DNA from: Dongia rigui
GTDB taxonomy: Bacteria > Pseudomonadota > Alphaproteobacteria > Dongiales > Dongiaceae
DNA: 64,000 bases
Direction: 5' to 3'
NCBI RefSeq assembly: GCF_034044635.1
Contig: NZ_JAXCLX010000001.1
Coordinates: 1,860,001 to 1,924,000, forward strand
Part shown: piece after piece, positions 26,939 through 35,085 of the stretch
Position numbering within the stretch: position 1 is the first letter of the stretch
Layout: each line of letters opens with the position of its first letter
Notes under the pieces: generated by a model
What the model saw: the letters and a program-made list of their open reading frames with translations, nothing else
What the model was told of the DNA's origin: nothing
Database searches by the model: none
Position numbers and translations under genes: made by a program

Positions 26939-27065
26939 GCCGTTTAGCCTGCGCCTAAACACCTGCGCGAAATCGGGGCTAGCCCCGCGCTTGGCGCGGG
27001 TTGTGGCGGGTCCGGGGCGTGGTTAGATTCCTGGACAGCACCGCCACCTAGACACGAGTTCGATC

Positions 27066-27884
27066 ATGAGCAAGCCCGGTCCCTATCGCCTGCAGCAGAC
27101 CCTTGGCCACGACGCCCCGGTGGTCGCCGTGCCGATGTGCGTGAAGTTCATCGACGGGCAGAACTATCATACGGTGGGCGAGAAATACCTGACCGCCCTT
27201 ATCGACGGCTCCGGCGTCTATCCGCTGTCCTATCCGGCACTTGGGGCCGCCTTGCCCGTCGACGCCCTGCTCGATCATGTCGACGGCCTGCTCTTCACCG
27301 GCAGCCCCAGCAATGTCGCCGTCGAGCATTACAATGGCGATCCGGACCGCGACGACAGCCCGCAGGATCCCGGCCGCGATGCGGTCACCCTGCCGCTCCT
27401 GCGCGCCGCCTTGAAGCGGGACATTCCGGTCATCTGCATCTGCCGCGGCTTCCAGGAACTCAACGTCGCACTTGGTGGCACGCTGCATACGCGGATTCAT
27501 GAATTGCCGGGCAAGCTGGATCATCGTGGTGCCGACGGTTCCTATGACGAGATCTACAAGCCAGCGCATCAATTGTTGCTGGAGAAGGGCAGCGTCTTTG
27601 CCGGCGTCTTCGGCGCCGACGAGATCACCGTGAATTCGGTGCACTGGCAGGGCATCAACAAGCTGGGCCAGGGCCTTGTCGTCGAGGGCCGCGCGCCCGA
27701 TGGCGTCATCGAAGCCGTGCGCGTGGCGGGCAAGCGCTTTGCCTTGGGCGTGCAGTGGCATCCGGAATATCGCTGCACGGAGAATCCGGATTCAATGAAG
27801 CTGTTCCGCGCCTTTGGCGAGGCTGTGCGCGCCTATGCGGCAGAGCGCCGCAGCGGTAAGGCAAAAGCCGGCGCCGCCGCCTGA
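27066..27884 (+). CDS. Gamma-glutamyl-gamma-aminobutyrate hydrolase-like (class I GATase, PuuD type)
   Basis: A 272-residue amidotransferase-fold hydrolase. The nucleophile elbow is VICICRGFQELNVALGG (Cys126), the catalytic His-x-Glu is in GVQWHPEY, and LFTGSPSNVAVEHY resembles the PuuD substrate loop. Family members cleave gamma-glutamyl amides such as gamma-glutamyl-GABA in putrescine breakdown. No other puu genes are adjacent, although the aminotransferase at 13889 belongs to a class used in diamine catabolism. Substrate remains inferred. Confidence 0.85.
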   Translation: MSKPGPYRLQQTLGHDAPVVAVPMCVKFIDGQNYHTVGEKYLTALIDGSGVYPLSYPALGAALPVDALLDHVDGLLFTGSPSNVAVEHYNGDPDRDDSPQDPGRDAVTLPLLRAALKRDIPVICICRGFQELNVALGGTLHTRIHELPGKLDHRGADGSYDEIYKPAHQLLLEKGSVFAGVFGADEITVNSVHWQGINKLGQGLVVEGRAPDGVIEAVRVAGKRFALGVQWHPEYRCTENPDSMKLFRAFGEAVRAYAAERRSGKAKAGAAA

Positions 27885-27986
27885 AATCCGCGCTTGCGCA
27901 GATTTTGGCGCAGGAATTTTTACTTCCGCCGCAGGAACGCTCTTGCGAATTGTTGATCATATTTGCGTGAGCAGCGGATTCGCGTG

Positions 27987-28216
27987 GCGATTCCAAACAC
28001 TTCCGAGGCATGCAGCGCTGCATGGGAGATGTGCATTCTTTTGGAATCGCGCCCCTTGAATTCGGGTGTATCAGGATCATCTAAGTCATATGCAAATGGC
28101 GATGGTTGCAATGATCGTCGCCAGCACCGGAAGCGGTCTCCCCCACCGTAACCGGACTCCGATAATACGGAGTGTCGAACGCCCGGTCCTCCCCTGACCG
28201 GGCGTTCTTATTTTCT
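27987..28216 (+). ncRNA. Candidate small RNA upstream of xthA
   Basis: GCGATTCCAA (27987-27996) pairs with TTGGAATCGC (28041-28050). Inside lies the 16-bp palindrome CATGCAGCGCTGCATG (28009-28024). ACTCCG/CGGAGT forms a further hairpin at 28156-28173 and a 12-bp terminator with loop CTCCCCT ends the unit. No convincing protein is encoded. The 5' end is unknown; an extended 3' UTR of the preceding gene is the alternative. Confidence 0.3.
28177..28216 (+). terminator. Strong intrinsic terminator
   Basis: GAACGCCCGGTC (28177-28188) pairs perfectly with GACCGGGCGTTC (28196-28207), loop CTCCCCT, then TTATTTTCT. It ends a + strand transcript more than 290 nt after the GATase stop codon. Confidence 0.85.
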
Positions 28217-28332
28217 GCCCTCTCCATCTCAACTTGTGCAGCCGTTCAATTATCAGCGTGCCCTTGCTGGACGCGGATCGATTCGTCATGCGATTCCAAC
28301 ATCATCGTCGCGACATGAAGAATGGATGACCG

Positions 28333-29133
28333 ATGCGCATCGCCACCTGGAACATCAACTCATTGCGTTTGCGCATCGATTTGCTGCGGCGCCTCGTGCA
28401 ACAGGAAGGCTGCGATGTCATCTGTCTGCAAGAAATCAAGGTCGAGGATGGTCTGTTCCCGCTCGAGGCGGTGAAGGCGCTGGGCTACCCTTACATCCGC
28501 TTCCACGGCATGAAGGGCTATAACGGCGTCGCCATTCTGTCGAAGATTCCGTTCACCGTGATGGATCCCAAGGATTGGTGCCTCAAAGGCGATGCGCGAC
28601 ATGCCCATGTCGTGCTGGATGGCGATGTCGAGCTGCACAATTTCTACATCCCCGCCGGCGGCGATATTCCCGACCCGGAGGAGAATGTGAAGTTCGCGCA
28701 CAAGCTCCAATTCCTCGACGAGCTCACCGCGCATTTCGCCGCCGGCGCCAAGGCGGGTGCCTCGGCCAAGGGCAAGGCGATCATGGTGGGCGACCTCAAC
28801 ATTGCGCCGCTCGAGGATGACGTGTGGTCGCATAAGCAGCTGCTCTCGGTGGTCAGCCACACGCCGATCGAGGTCGAGAAACTGACGGCCGTGCAAAAGG
28901 CCGGCAAATGGGTCGACGCCGTCCGCCAGATCACGCCGGCGCCCACCAAGCTCTTTTCATGGTGGAGCTATCGCTCGGCCGATTGGACCAGGAACGATCG
29001 CGGCCGGCGGCTGGACCATGTCTGGGTGACACCGGCCATCTCGAAGCGCGTGCGTCACGCCACCATCCTCAAAGACATGCGTGGCTGGACCCAGCCCAGC
29101 GACCATGTCGCCGTCATCGTCGATATCGATTGA
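28333..29133 (+). CDS. xthA: Exodeoxyribonuclease III
   Basis: A 266-residue AP endonuclease/3'-5' exonuclease of base excision repair. Diagnostic residues: MRIATWNINSLR, CLQEIKVED (metal Glu), GYNGVAILSK, MVGDLNIAP (Asp-Asn pair), RNDRGRRLDHVWVT and the C-terminal SDHVAVIVDI (catalytic Asp-His). Length is typical. It is a single-gene unit. Confidence 0.96.
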   Translation: MRIATWNINSLRLRIDLLRRLVQQEGCDVICLQEIKVEDGLFPLEAVKALGYPYIRFHGMKGYNGVAILSKIPFTVMDPKDWCLKGDARHAHVVLDGDVELHNFYIPAGGDIPDPEENVKFAHKLQFLDELTAHFAAGAKAGASAKGKAIMVGDLNIAPLEDDVWSHKQLLSVVSHTPIEVEKLTAVQKAGKWVDAVRQITPAPTKLFSWWSYRSADWTRNDRGRRLDHVWVTPAISKRVRHATILKDMRGWTQPSDHVAVIVDID

Positions 29134-29154
29134 GATCGTTCGGCCGGCGCCAAG

Positions 29155-29183
29155 AAAAAGGGGATGGCCCGAAGGTCATCCCC
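29155..29183 (-). terminator. Intrinsic terminator of the 29259 gene
   Basis: On the minus strand GGGGATG (29183-29177) pairs with CATCCCC (29166-29160), followed by TTTTT (29159-29155). It lies 75 nt past the stop codon of the minus-strand hypothetical gene and just after the xthA stop on the other strand. Confidence 0.75.
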
Positions 29184-29258
29184 ATAGAAGCGTCACAGGG
29201 TTCGAGGGTGTTAGGGTCGAGGGTAATGCGTGTCAGCGTCGGGTCACGGGTCGATCCG

Positions 29259-29705
29259 TCAGACCAGGCGCAGTTCTTCGTCGATACGCTCGATGAGATA
29301 GAGCGCCAGCGCGAGATTTTTGCGCTTGGTCAGTTGCTGCGCCGTCAGTTCCACCAGCGGCACCAGGCGCGCATAGGCATCGGGCGACGCGCAGATATAG
29401 GTCATCGCGCAATCACCCGCCTGGTGGAAGCTGGCGACCATTTGCGCGCGGGCGGCGACCCAGTCGAGATGCTGGCCCAATGCCTGGGCATGACGCAGGT
29501 CGTCGTGGATGCGCTCCAACAACATATCCGCGATCCGTCCATAGATATCGGCCAAGGCGGCAAGCGTCGCCGCCGGGCTGGCGATGGCCGTCGCGTTGGC
29601 GCGCTTGACCATGCGCGGGGCGGGCGGCTGCTTGTCCGGCGCCATCGTCGCGATGACGCCTTTCATCTGCAGGCTTTTCGGGTTCTGCCGGAGTTGTACG
29701 CCCAT
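29259..29705 (-). CDS. Hypothetical helical protein
   Basis: A 148-residue protein of no family I recognise. After a basic N-terminal 40 residues (two Met-Lys/Pro-rich patches) it is nearly all predicted helix: LAALADIYGRIADMLLERIHDDLRHAQALGQHL and LVPLVELTAQQLTKRKNLALALYLIERIDEELRLV. Heptad-like spacing suggests a coiled coil or four-helix bundle. There is no signal peptide or membrane segment. Good codon bias and its own terminator argue that it is real. Monocistronic, facing away from the 530-nt gap that follows. Confidence 0.6.
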   Translation of the reverse strand: MGVQLRQNPKSLQMKGVIATMAPDKQPPAPRMVKRANATAIASPAATLAALADIYGRIADMLLERIHDDLRHAQALGQHLDWVAARAQMVASFHQAGDCAMTYICASPDAYARLVPLVELTAQQLTKRKNLALALYLIERIDEELRLV

Positions 29706-30236
29706 GAACTAGTCCCCCCAGTTTTCAGGATGTCTTCGCAGGTGATCCTTCCTGCCAGGCACAGCATGGTATGGGGTGGGGAATAACTAAAGTGGCACCG
29801 ATGAATCTTTCCCGCCAATAGCTACCTGAATCACGACACGTGTCGCTTTTGGTTAAGCGCAGACGCTTCTTGCACGTTTGCATGATTAGTTTTGCCTGGC
29901 GCCGCTGCTATTGATCGCATGGTCATGCCATACATGGAGCAGCATGGTCGCCAAGATGAGACGACCGCCAAGGCTTGTCGTAGCACCCGGCACTTGGTGA
30001 TCCGTGAGACGTCGGCAGCCGCCATGAGCGTGCGGGCCGCCATGAAGGCCAGCGTGGCGACGGCCCGAGAGAATGAGCGTGATCCAGATCGCTGGACCGA
30101 CATGCGCAGGAGATGGCCTGGTCATCGTCATCGACAAAAGATTCCTCCTGAAGCAAACACAACCCTTGCGATTAAAATGACTTATCGATAAATATCTTCT
30201 CGTCTGCCGCTTTCGGCGACGTTTTTTTAGGATGCG
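29706..30236. other. 531-nt stretch without a supported gene
   Basis: It holds the presumed promoter region of the minus-strand gene ending at 29705, short palindromes (GACACGTGTC near 29838) and a + strand terminator-like hairpin at 30201-30228. A + frame ending at 30191 and several minus frames exist, but none has a Shine-Dalgarno sequence, family resemblance or convincing composition. The region is less G+C-rich than its neighbours. Confidence 0.5.
30201..30228 (+). terminator. Terminator-like hairpin directly before the AraC gene
   Basis: CGTC-T-GCCG pairs with CGGC-GACG around loop CTTT (one bulged T), followed by seven T. The U-run ends one base before the AGGAT Shine-Dalgarno of the downstream frame, so it either ends an upstream transcript or attenuates the AraC gene. 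Confidence 0.6.
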
Positions 30237-31208
30237 ATGCCGACATCGCGCCGACAGCTTGGCAGCTGTTCTTCATCACAGCGGATGAGAGGCCGAACGG
30301 GATCCTTCAGCATGCCGCGCAGCAGATCCCCGTCACCTCGGAAGCGAACGGCGCGGAAAATCGCGTCAGGCCCGCAGAAATTTCCACTCAGCGTGCGCGA
30401 GGCAATCGACGCGCAGTGGTTCGACGTCGATTCCGTGCCGGTACCCGTGCTGGTGGTGCCGATCGATTATCCCACGGGGTGGCATATCGAGCGGCATGTC
30501 CATCGCAAGGCGCAGCTGATCTATTGCATTTCAGGCGTAATGTCGGTCGAGACGGCGCAAAGGCATTGGGTGGCGCCACCCAATTGCAGCGTTTGGATGC
30601 CGGGCGGCATCGAGCATGAAATCCATATCACCCAGGCGGCACGGATGCGGACGCTCTTTGTCGAGCCCACGGCGTGCAAGAATTTGCCGACATGGCCATG
30701 CTCGCTCGGCGTCTCATCGCTGCTGCGCGAACTCATCCTGGCATCGGTCATTGCCAACAAGGCGCCGGACCCGAAGGATTACGCCCTGGGCACGCCCAAC
30801 GCGCATATTGCCGCCGTGCTGCTCGACCAGATCCGCGCCATGCCGCCCAGCGAGTTGCACATTCCGATGCCGGCCGACCGGCGCCTGAAGCCCATCTGCG
30901 CCGCCCTCACGGCCGATCCCGGCGACCGACGCAGCCTCAAGCAATGGGCCGATGACGTAAATGCCTCCGATCGCACGATCGAACGCCTGTTCATGCAGGA
31001 GACGGGGCTGACCTTTCATCGCTGGCGCGAACAGATGCGTGTCCTCAAAAGCCTTACCCTGCTGCAGAATGGCCGCGCCGTGAAGAACGTGGCGTTGGAT
31101 CTGGGCTTCGCCAATCCCAGCACCTTCATCGCCATGTTCCGCAAGATCATGGGCAAGACACCCGGCGCCTATTTGAAGGATGGCGCCTCGCTGAAGGATG
31201 CCGATTGA
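30237..31208 (+). CDS. AraC family regulator with cupin sensor domain
   Basis: A 323-residue regulator at most. Residues 1-50 are Ser/Arg-rich and may not be translated: ATG 30237 has AGGAT 5 nt upstream, but ATG 30285 or 30312 are alternatives. A cupin domain follows (WHIERHVHRKAQLIYCISGVMSVET, VWMPGGIEHEI with metal-type His). The C-terminal AraC domain has two HTH units, LKQWADDVNASDRTIERLF and VKNVALDLGFANPSTFIAMFRKIMG, ending TPGAYLK. Target unknown. Its stop abuts that of a small minus-strand gene. Confidence 0.85.
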   Translation: MPTSRRQLGSCSSSQRMRGRTGSFSMPRSRSPSPRKRTARKIASGPQKFPLSVREAIDAQWFDVDSVPVPVLVVPIDYPTGWHIERHVHRKAQLIYCISGVMSVETAQRHWVAPPNCSVWMPGGIEHEIHITQAARMRTLFVEPTACKNLPTWPCSLGVSSLLRELILASVIANKAPDPKDYALGTPNAHIAAVLLDQIRAMPPSELHIPMPADRRLKPICAALTADPGDRRSLKQWADDVNASDRTIERLFMQETGLTFHRWREQMRVLKSLTLLQNGRAVKNVALDLGFANPSTFIAMFRKIMGKTPGAYLKDGASLKDAD

Positions 31209-31352
31209 TCAGGCAGCATCGCTGCGTGGCAGGTGTTCTTGCGGCAAGCGCACGTCCTTTGCCGGCGGTGTTTCCGTCTTGGGCAGGTCGGCAGGTTTTA
31301 TGACGCGTGGCGTCGGCGCATCGCTGATGACGTCGAAATCGAAGCTGGTCAT
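31209..31352 (-). CDS. Small hypothetical protein (47 residues)
   Basis: The frame starts MTSFDFDVISDAPTPRVIKP and is acidic at the front and Pro/Lys-rich after. AAGGAG lies 9 nt before the ATG, a near-ideal ribosome-binding site, and codon use matches the genome. There is no membrane segment or known motif. It ends one base after the AraC stop codon on the opposite strand. Homology was not tested; the ribosome-binding site is the main support. Confidence 0.55.
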   Translation of the reverse strand: MTSFDFDVISDAPTPRVIKPADLPKTETPPAKDVRLPQEHLPRSDAA

Positions 31353-31675
31353 GGTGCGGGTCTCCTTTTTAAGTGAGACCGCCTTCCCTCAATCTGCCCT
31401 CAGATCATCCCATGTGCCATGGAAATACAAAGGCCGCCTGGAGGAAGGCGGCCTGGTTTCAGATGCGAAGGTCGTGAAATACCCTCAGGCCGCCGGTTTA
31501 TACCAGCGGTACCAAAATCGCTGCCCGAGCGGGGCGGCAGCGGCGAGGGTGAGGTTCTGCGTCATGGCTATGAGTTTATCGGTGCTGGATCCTGCTGGCA
31601 AGAGGGTGTCGCGGGCGGAACAGATCGTCTCGGCTACGCGGCCAGCATAGAGGCGGAAAAGAAACGGGGGCGATC
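31353..31675. other. Divergent promoter region between the 47-residue gene and the GFA gene
   Basis: The 323 nt include a GGCCGCC/GGCGGCC hairpin (31432-31453) that, read on the minus strand, is followed by TTTGTATTT and looks like a terminator or attenuator 70 nt before the small minus-strand gene. No protein frame here is convincing. Confidence 0.5.
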
Positions 31676-32101
31676 ATGAGCCAGACGGAAATCCATCAAG
31701 GTCAATGCCTGTGCGGCGCGGTGCGCTACCGCGTCGATGGTGGCTTGCGCCCCGTCATCGCCTGTCATTGCTCGCAATGCCGCCGCGCCACCGGCAGCTA
31801 CATGATGGCAACGGCCGCCATGCGCGAGACACTGACCATCGAGGGCGGCGACAACATCACCTGGTTCACCTCTTCCGACACGGCACGGCGCGGCTTCTGC
31901 AAGTTGTGCGGCGCGAACCTGTTCTGGGAGGGGAAGGACCTGCCTTATACCAGCATCACTGCCGGCTCACTCGACAGCCCGACCGGGCTGAAACTCGAGC
32001 GCCATATCTACGTCGCCGACAAGGGCGACTATTATCGCATCAACGATGGCGTTCCCCAGTCGCAAGCCTTCGAAGGCTACGACCCGACACCGCCGAAATA
32101 G
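31676..32101 (+). CDS. GFA family (glutathione-dependent formaldehyde-activating enzyme-like) zinc protein
   Basis: A 141-residue Gfa/CENP-V fold protein. The zinc and glutathione-site cysteines are visible: QCLCGAVRY (C11, C13), ACHCSQCRRATG (C30, C32, C35) and FCKLCGANLFW later. Most such proteins have no proven activity; S-hydroxymethylglutathione formation is shown only for a few. Followed 49 nt later by the methyltransferase gene, probably in one operon with it and rsuA. Confidence 0.88.
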   Translation: MSQTEIHQGQCLCGAVRYRVDGGLRPVIACHCSQCRRATGSYMMATAAMRETLTIEGGDNITWFTSSDTARRGFCKLCGANLFWEGKDLPYTSITAGSLDSPTGLKLERHIYVADKGDYYRINDGVPQSQAFEGYDPTPPK

Positions 32102-32150
32102 GCCGCTTTTGGGGCGACAAGGCGGCGCTTTTTCCGCTAAAGCATGCGGT

Positions 32151-33212
32151 ATGCTCGACCCCGCCCTCGATACGCTGCTGCTGCCCTTTGCGACGCGCGC
32201 GCTGGCCTTTCCGGCTGCTGGGCAGATCCTGTTCCTGCGGGCGCGCATGGGCCAGGCCTTGATGCGGCCCGATGTGCCGCGGCAGCGCTTCCTGTGCCAC
32301 CAGACTTTTCAACCCTTCGCGCGGGATCTGTCGGCGGCGGATATGGTGCTGGAGCGGGATTCGGCCGGTCCGACCGGATCGTTTCAACTCACCCTGGCCT
32401 TGCCGCCGCGCCAGCGCGACGAGGCGCGCTTTCTGCTGGCGCAGGCGGTGACGCTGACCCATCCCGGCGGCACCATCGTGGCGGCAGCAACCAATACCGA
32501 GGGCGCCCGCACGGTCGAAGCTGATTTTGCCAAGCTCGCCGGCGATGTCGTGTCGCTGTTCAAGAACAAAAGCCGCGTCTTCTGGGTGACGCTCGATCCC
32601 GAACGCATCGACCGCGCCCTGCTGCAGGAATGGCTGGCGCTGGGTAGTCCGCGGAAGCTCGAGAGCGATGATCGATTCCTGACCCGGCCCGGCCTTTTCG
32701 CCTGGGACCGGATCGATGCGGGTTCCGCCTTGCTTGCCAAACATCTGCCGGACGACCTCGCCGGTAGCGGCGCCGATCTTGGCTGCGGCTTCGGCTATCT
32801 GGGGGCGGAGATCATGGCGCGATGCCCGGCCGTGCGCGCGCTCGATTGCTATGAAGCGGAGCGCCTGGCATTGGACCTTGCCTGCGAGAACCTGACGCCC
32901 CTGGGTGGCGGCGTGAAGCTCGACTTCTTGTGGCAGGATGTGACGGATGGCTTGCGCGGCGGTTATGATTTCATCGTCAGCAACCCGCCCTTCCACACCG
33001 GCCGCGCCGACCGGGTCGATCTGGGCCAGGCCTTCATCATTGCCGGCGCCAAGGCACTGAAGCCCGGCGGGCGCATGTTCATCGTTGCCAACCAGCATCT
33101 CCCCTATGAGGCGACCTTTGCCGCCCATGTGGCGCGCCACCGCATCATCGCCACCGCGGACGGCTATAAGATTATCGAGGCAATCAACATCAGGGCCGTG
33201 AGCACGCGATGA
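32151..33212 (+). CDS. RsmC/RlmG-type rRNA (guanine-N2) methyltransferase
   Basis: A 353-residue protein with the two-domain MTS architecture: a degenerate N-terminal copy and a functional C-terminal class I SAM methyltransferase. The SAM motif is GADLGCGFGYLGAEI and the catalytic N-P-P-F motif is FIVSNPPFHTGRADR, characteristic of guanine-N2 rRNA methylases (RsmC modifies G1207 of 16S). Start at ATG 32151 is inferred from the domain start; no good Shine-Dalgarno is visible. Stop overlaps the rsuA start (ATGA), linking two rRNA-modification genes. Confidence 0.8.
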   Translation: MLDPALDTLLLPFATRALAFPAAGQILFLRARMGQALMRPDVPRQRFLCHQTFQPFARDLSAADMVLERDSAGPTGSFQLTLALPPRQRDEARFLLAQAVTLTHPGGTIVAAATNTEGARTVEADFAKLAGDVVSLFKNKSRVFWVTLDPERIDRALLQEWLALGSPRKLESDDRFLTRPGLFAWDRIDAGSALLAKHLPDDLAGSGADLGCGFGYLGAEIMARCPAVRALDCYEAERLALDLACENLTPLGGGVKLDFLWQDVTDGLRGGYDFIVSNPPFHTGRADRVDLGQAFIIAGAKALKPGGRMFIVANQHLPYEATFAAHVARHRIIATADGYKIIEAINIRAVSTR

Positions 33213-33910
33213 AACTGGTGAAGCACTTAGCCAATCTGGGTTACGGCAGCCGCAAGGAAGTGGCGGCGATGATCCGCAACGGCCGCTTCACCGATGAAGC
33301 CGGCCATGAGATCGACGAGGATGCGGATATCGCCCATGGTGCGCTGCGCTTCGACGGCGAAAGGCTGGACCCCGATGCCAGCGCCGTCGTCATGATGCAT
33401 AAGCCGCTGGGTGTTACCTGCTCGACCAAGGATCCGGGTCGTATCGTCTATGACATCCTCCCCATGCGCTGGCGATTCCGCAAACCGCCCGTCTCGCCCA
33501 TCGGCCGGCTGGACCGCGACACATCCGGCCTGCTGCTCTTCACCGCCGACGGCGCCTTCCTGCACCGCGTGATCTCGCCCAAATCGAATGTGCCGAAGGT
33601 CTATGAGGTGACGTTGGCAAGGCCGCTTGAGGGCCATGAGAAAGACCTCTTTGCCGCCGGCACGATGATGTTGGAATCGGAAACGAAGCCGCTGCTGCCG
33701 GCCGAGCTCGAGGTCACGGGCGAAAAGACCGCGCGCCTGACGCTGCATGAAGGGCGCTATCACCAGGTGCGTCGCATGTTCGCCGCCACCGGCAATCATG
33801 TCGAGGCGCTGCATCGCGCGCAGATCGGTTTGCTCACTTTGGGCGATTTGCCGGAAGGCGAGTGGCGCGAATTGACGGCGGAAGAGATCGGCCGCGTCAT
33901 CCTCGCCTAG
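33209..33910 (+). CDS. rsuA: 16S rRNA pseudouridine synthase RsuA family
   Basis: A 233-residue enzyme converting a uridine of 16S rRNA (U516 in E. coli) to pseudouridine. It begins with an S4-like RNA-binding segment (MKLVKHLANLGYGSRKEVAAMI), followed by MMHKPLGVTCSTKD and the catalytic-Asp motif GRLDRDTSGLLLFT, then VPKVYEVTL and RYHQVRRMFAATGNHV. RsuA versus RluE/RluB subgroup assignment is by overall look. Translationally coupled to the upstream methyltransferase; its last 4 nt overlap the convergent CPBP gene. Confidence 0.88.
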   Translation: MKLVKHLANLGYGSRKEVAAMIRNGRFTDEAGHEIDEDADIAHGALRFDGERLDPDASAVVMMHKPLGVTCSTKDPGRIVYDILPMRWRFRKPPVSPIGRLDRDTSGLLLFTADGAFLHRVISPKSNVPKVYEVTLARPLEGHEKDLFAAGTMMLESETKPLLPAELEVTGEKTARLTLHEGRYHQVRRMFAATGNHVEALHRAQIGLLTLGDLPEGEWRELTAEEIGRVILA

Positions 33911-34575
33911 GCGAAGGCGAAGTAATCCACCAGGTAATGCGCGAAACCCACCGGCCACAGCGAGCCGGTGCGGCGATAGCACATCATCGCCACGACACCG
34001 TAGAGGCCAGCGGCGATCATGCCGGCCGGTGCCCGCCACCAGTGATAGAGGCCAAAGAGCAGGCTGGTGACCAGGACCGTGCGCCAGGTGCCCCAGCCAA
34101 GGGCGGCAAAGACCTGGGCGCCGAGCTTGCGGAAGACCAGTTCCTCATGCAGCGCCACCAGCGCCAAACCCAAGGTGATATCGAAGGCATAGAGCACGCC
34201 CCTGGGCGCCGGGTAATTGCCCAGCGGCAATTGGGGAAAGGCCGCAAAGAGATAGCTGTCGATGGGGGCCAGCCGGAACAGCAGCGCGATGCCGACGATC
34301 CAGAGGACGGCTTCCAGCGTGCCGACCTTGAGGTCGTCGCGCTGGCGCAGGCACCAGCGCCCGGCGGGCAGGATGAGGATGACCGCGATGGCGGCGATCC
34401 GGCCGGCGTAATCGGCCAGCAGCCAGGGCAGCGCCTCGGTCTGCCCGAGCCGGTAGAGCTGGGCAGGCAGCATGGCGAGCATCGCCAGGACGAAGCAGAA
34501 GGCCAGGCGCTGGGACCGGGGAATCGGGTCGGTCCGGAGGCGCTGCCCCTGCAGCAATATGTCGATATCCGTCAT
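33907..34575 (-). CDS. CPBP family intramembrane protease (Abi-like)
   Basis: A 222-residue membrane protein with about six hydrophobic helices. The signature motifs of CAAX-protease/bacteriocin-processing (Abi) proteins are present: HEELVFRKLGAQ (paired Glu), then LLFGLYHWW and FAHYLVDYF near the end. The family includes glutamic intramembrane proteases; the substrate is unknown. ATG 34575 follows a G-rich Shine-Dalgarno; TTG 34608 and ATG 34596 are upstream alternatives. Convergent with rsuA. Confidence 0.82.
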   Translation of the reverse strand: MTDIDILLQGQRLRTDPIPRSQRLAFCFVLAMLAMLPAQLYRLGQTEALPWLLADYAGRIAAIAVILILPAGRWCLRQRDDLKVGTLEAVLWIVGIALLFRLAPIDSYLFAAFPQLPLGNYPAPRGVLYAFDITLGLALVALHEELVFRKLGAQVFAALGWGTWRTVLVTSLLFGLYHWWRAPAGMIAAGLYGVVAMMCYRRTGSLWPVGFAHYLVDYFAFA

Positions 34576-34689
34576 GCTGCCCCCCGATGGCCGCATCCAG
34601 TGTTCCAACCCCGATGACCAGCATGCCAGCAGGGCCGGGGACAGACTGTGATGTCCGTCACACTTGGTGGGCGGCAGGGGCTGGCTCGC

Positions 34690-34962
34690 TTAGCTGTAGA
34701 AATAGGGATCGAGCACCCTCACTTCCGTGATGTTGGTGACCGGCAGGTTGGTCTTGCCGGCCACCCGGCGGATCGCTTCCGGATTGGGGCCGTCATAGAC
34801 GCAGTAGGACTTCCTCTTATCCGTGCTGACATAGGAATGGACCCAGGTGACGCCGTCGGTCAGGTTGGTTTCGACCACCTTCAAGCAGGCCTTGGCACCT
34901 TCGTCATTGATGGGCACCACGAGGCCGGCCGCGAATTCGCGTTCGACGACATAGCGGGGCAT
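34690..34962 (-). CDS. DUF4242 family small protein
   Basis: A 90-residue ferredoxin-like alpha/beta protein: MPRYVVEREFAAGL, WVHSYVSTDKRKSYCVYDGPNPEAIRRVAGKTNLPV and the ending ITEVRVLDPYFY are characteristic of DUF4242. Some relatives bind nickel, but function here is unknown. AGGAGAAG precedes the ATG. An upstream sequence element shared with two other transcription units lies at 35039-35058, suggesting regulated expression. Confidence 0.8.
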   Translation of the reverse strand: MPRYVVEREFAAGLVVPINDEGAKACLKVVETNLTDGVTWVHSYVSTDKRKSYCVYDGPNPEAIRRVAGKTNLPVTNITEVRVLDPYFYS

Positions 34963-35038
34963 GTTCTTCTCCTGTGCGTGAGCGGGCCGGTTGGCGCCGG
35001 CAACAACCCAGGCTAGGCAAGGAGCGATGCCCGATCAT

Positions 35039-35058
35039 CGGGAGTCCTCCCTATTTTT
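35039..35058. promoter_or_regulatory. Shared upstream element, site 1 (DUF4242 gene)
   Basis: On the + strand it reads CGGGAGTCCTCCCTATTTTT: an inverted repeat GGGAG-TC-CTCCC followed by a T-run. Related sites lie at 35926 and 57680, each upstream of a minus-strand gene with the T-run on the side away from the gene. Centre is about 85 nt from the start codon at 34962. Confidence 0.5.
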
Positions 35059-35085
35059 CCCCGCCTCCGCGGCCGTGGTCAGCCG

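Larger units (their letters stand above)
27885..28332. other. Intergenic stretch with several hairpins and a terminator
   Basis: The 448 nt between two + genes hold nested inverted repeats (27987-28050), a 6-bp hairpin (28156-28173) and a strong terminator (28177-28216). A 35-codon frame at 28090-28197 has a hydrophobic start but poor Shine-Dalgarno spacing and ends inside the terminator stem; it is not annotated as a gene. The last 115 nt should contain the xthA promoter. Confidence 0.6.

Noticed and set aside
28090-28197. 35-codon frame with a hydrophobic N-terminus
   Set aside because: Shine-Dalgarno-like AGGA is 13 nt from the ATG and the stop codon lies inside the terminator stem; more likely part of a non-coding RNA or UTR.
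29892-30191. 99-codon + frame ending 10 nt before a terminator
   Set aside because: It begins at TTG or internal ATGs without a Shine-Dalgarno sequence, and its residues show no recognisable fold. Its closeness to the terminator was the only support.
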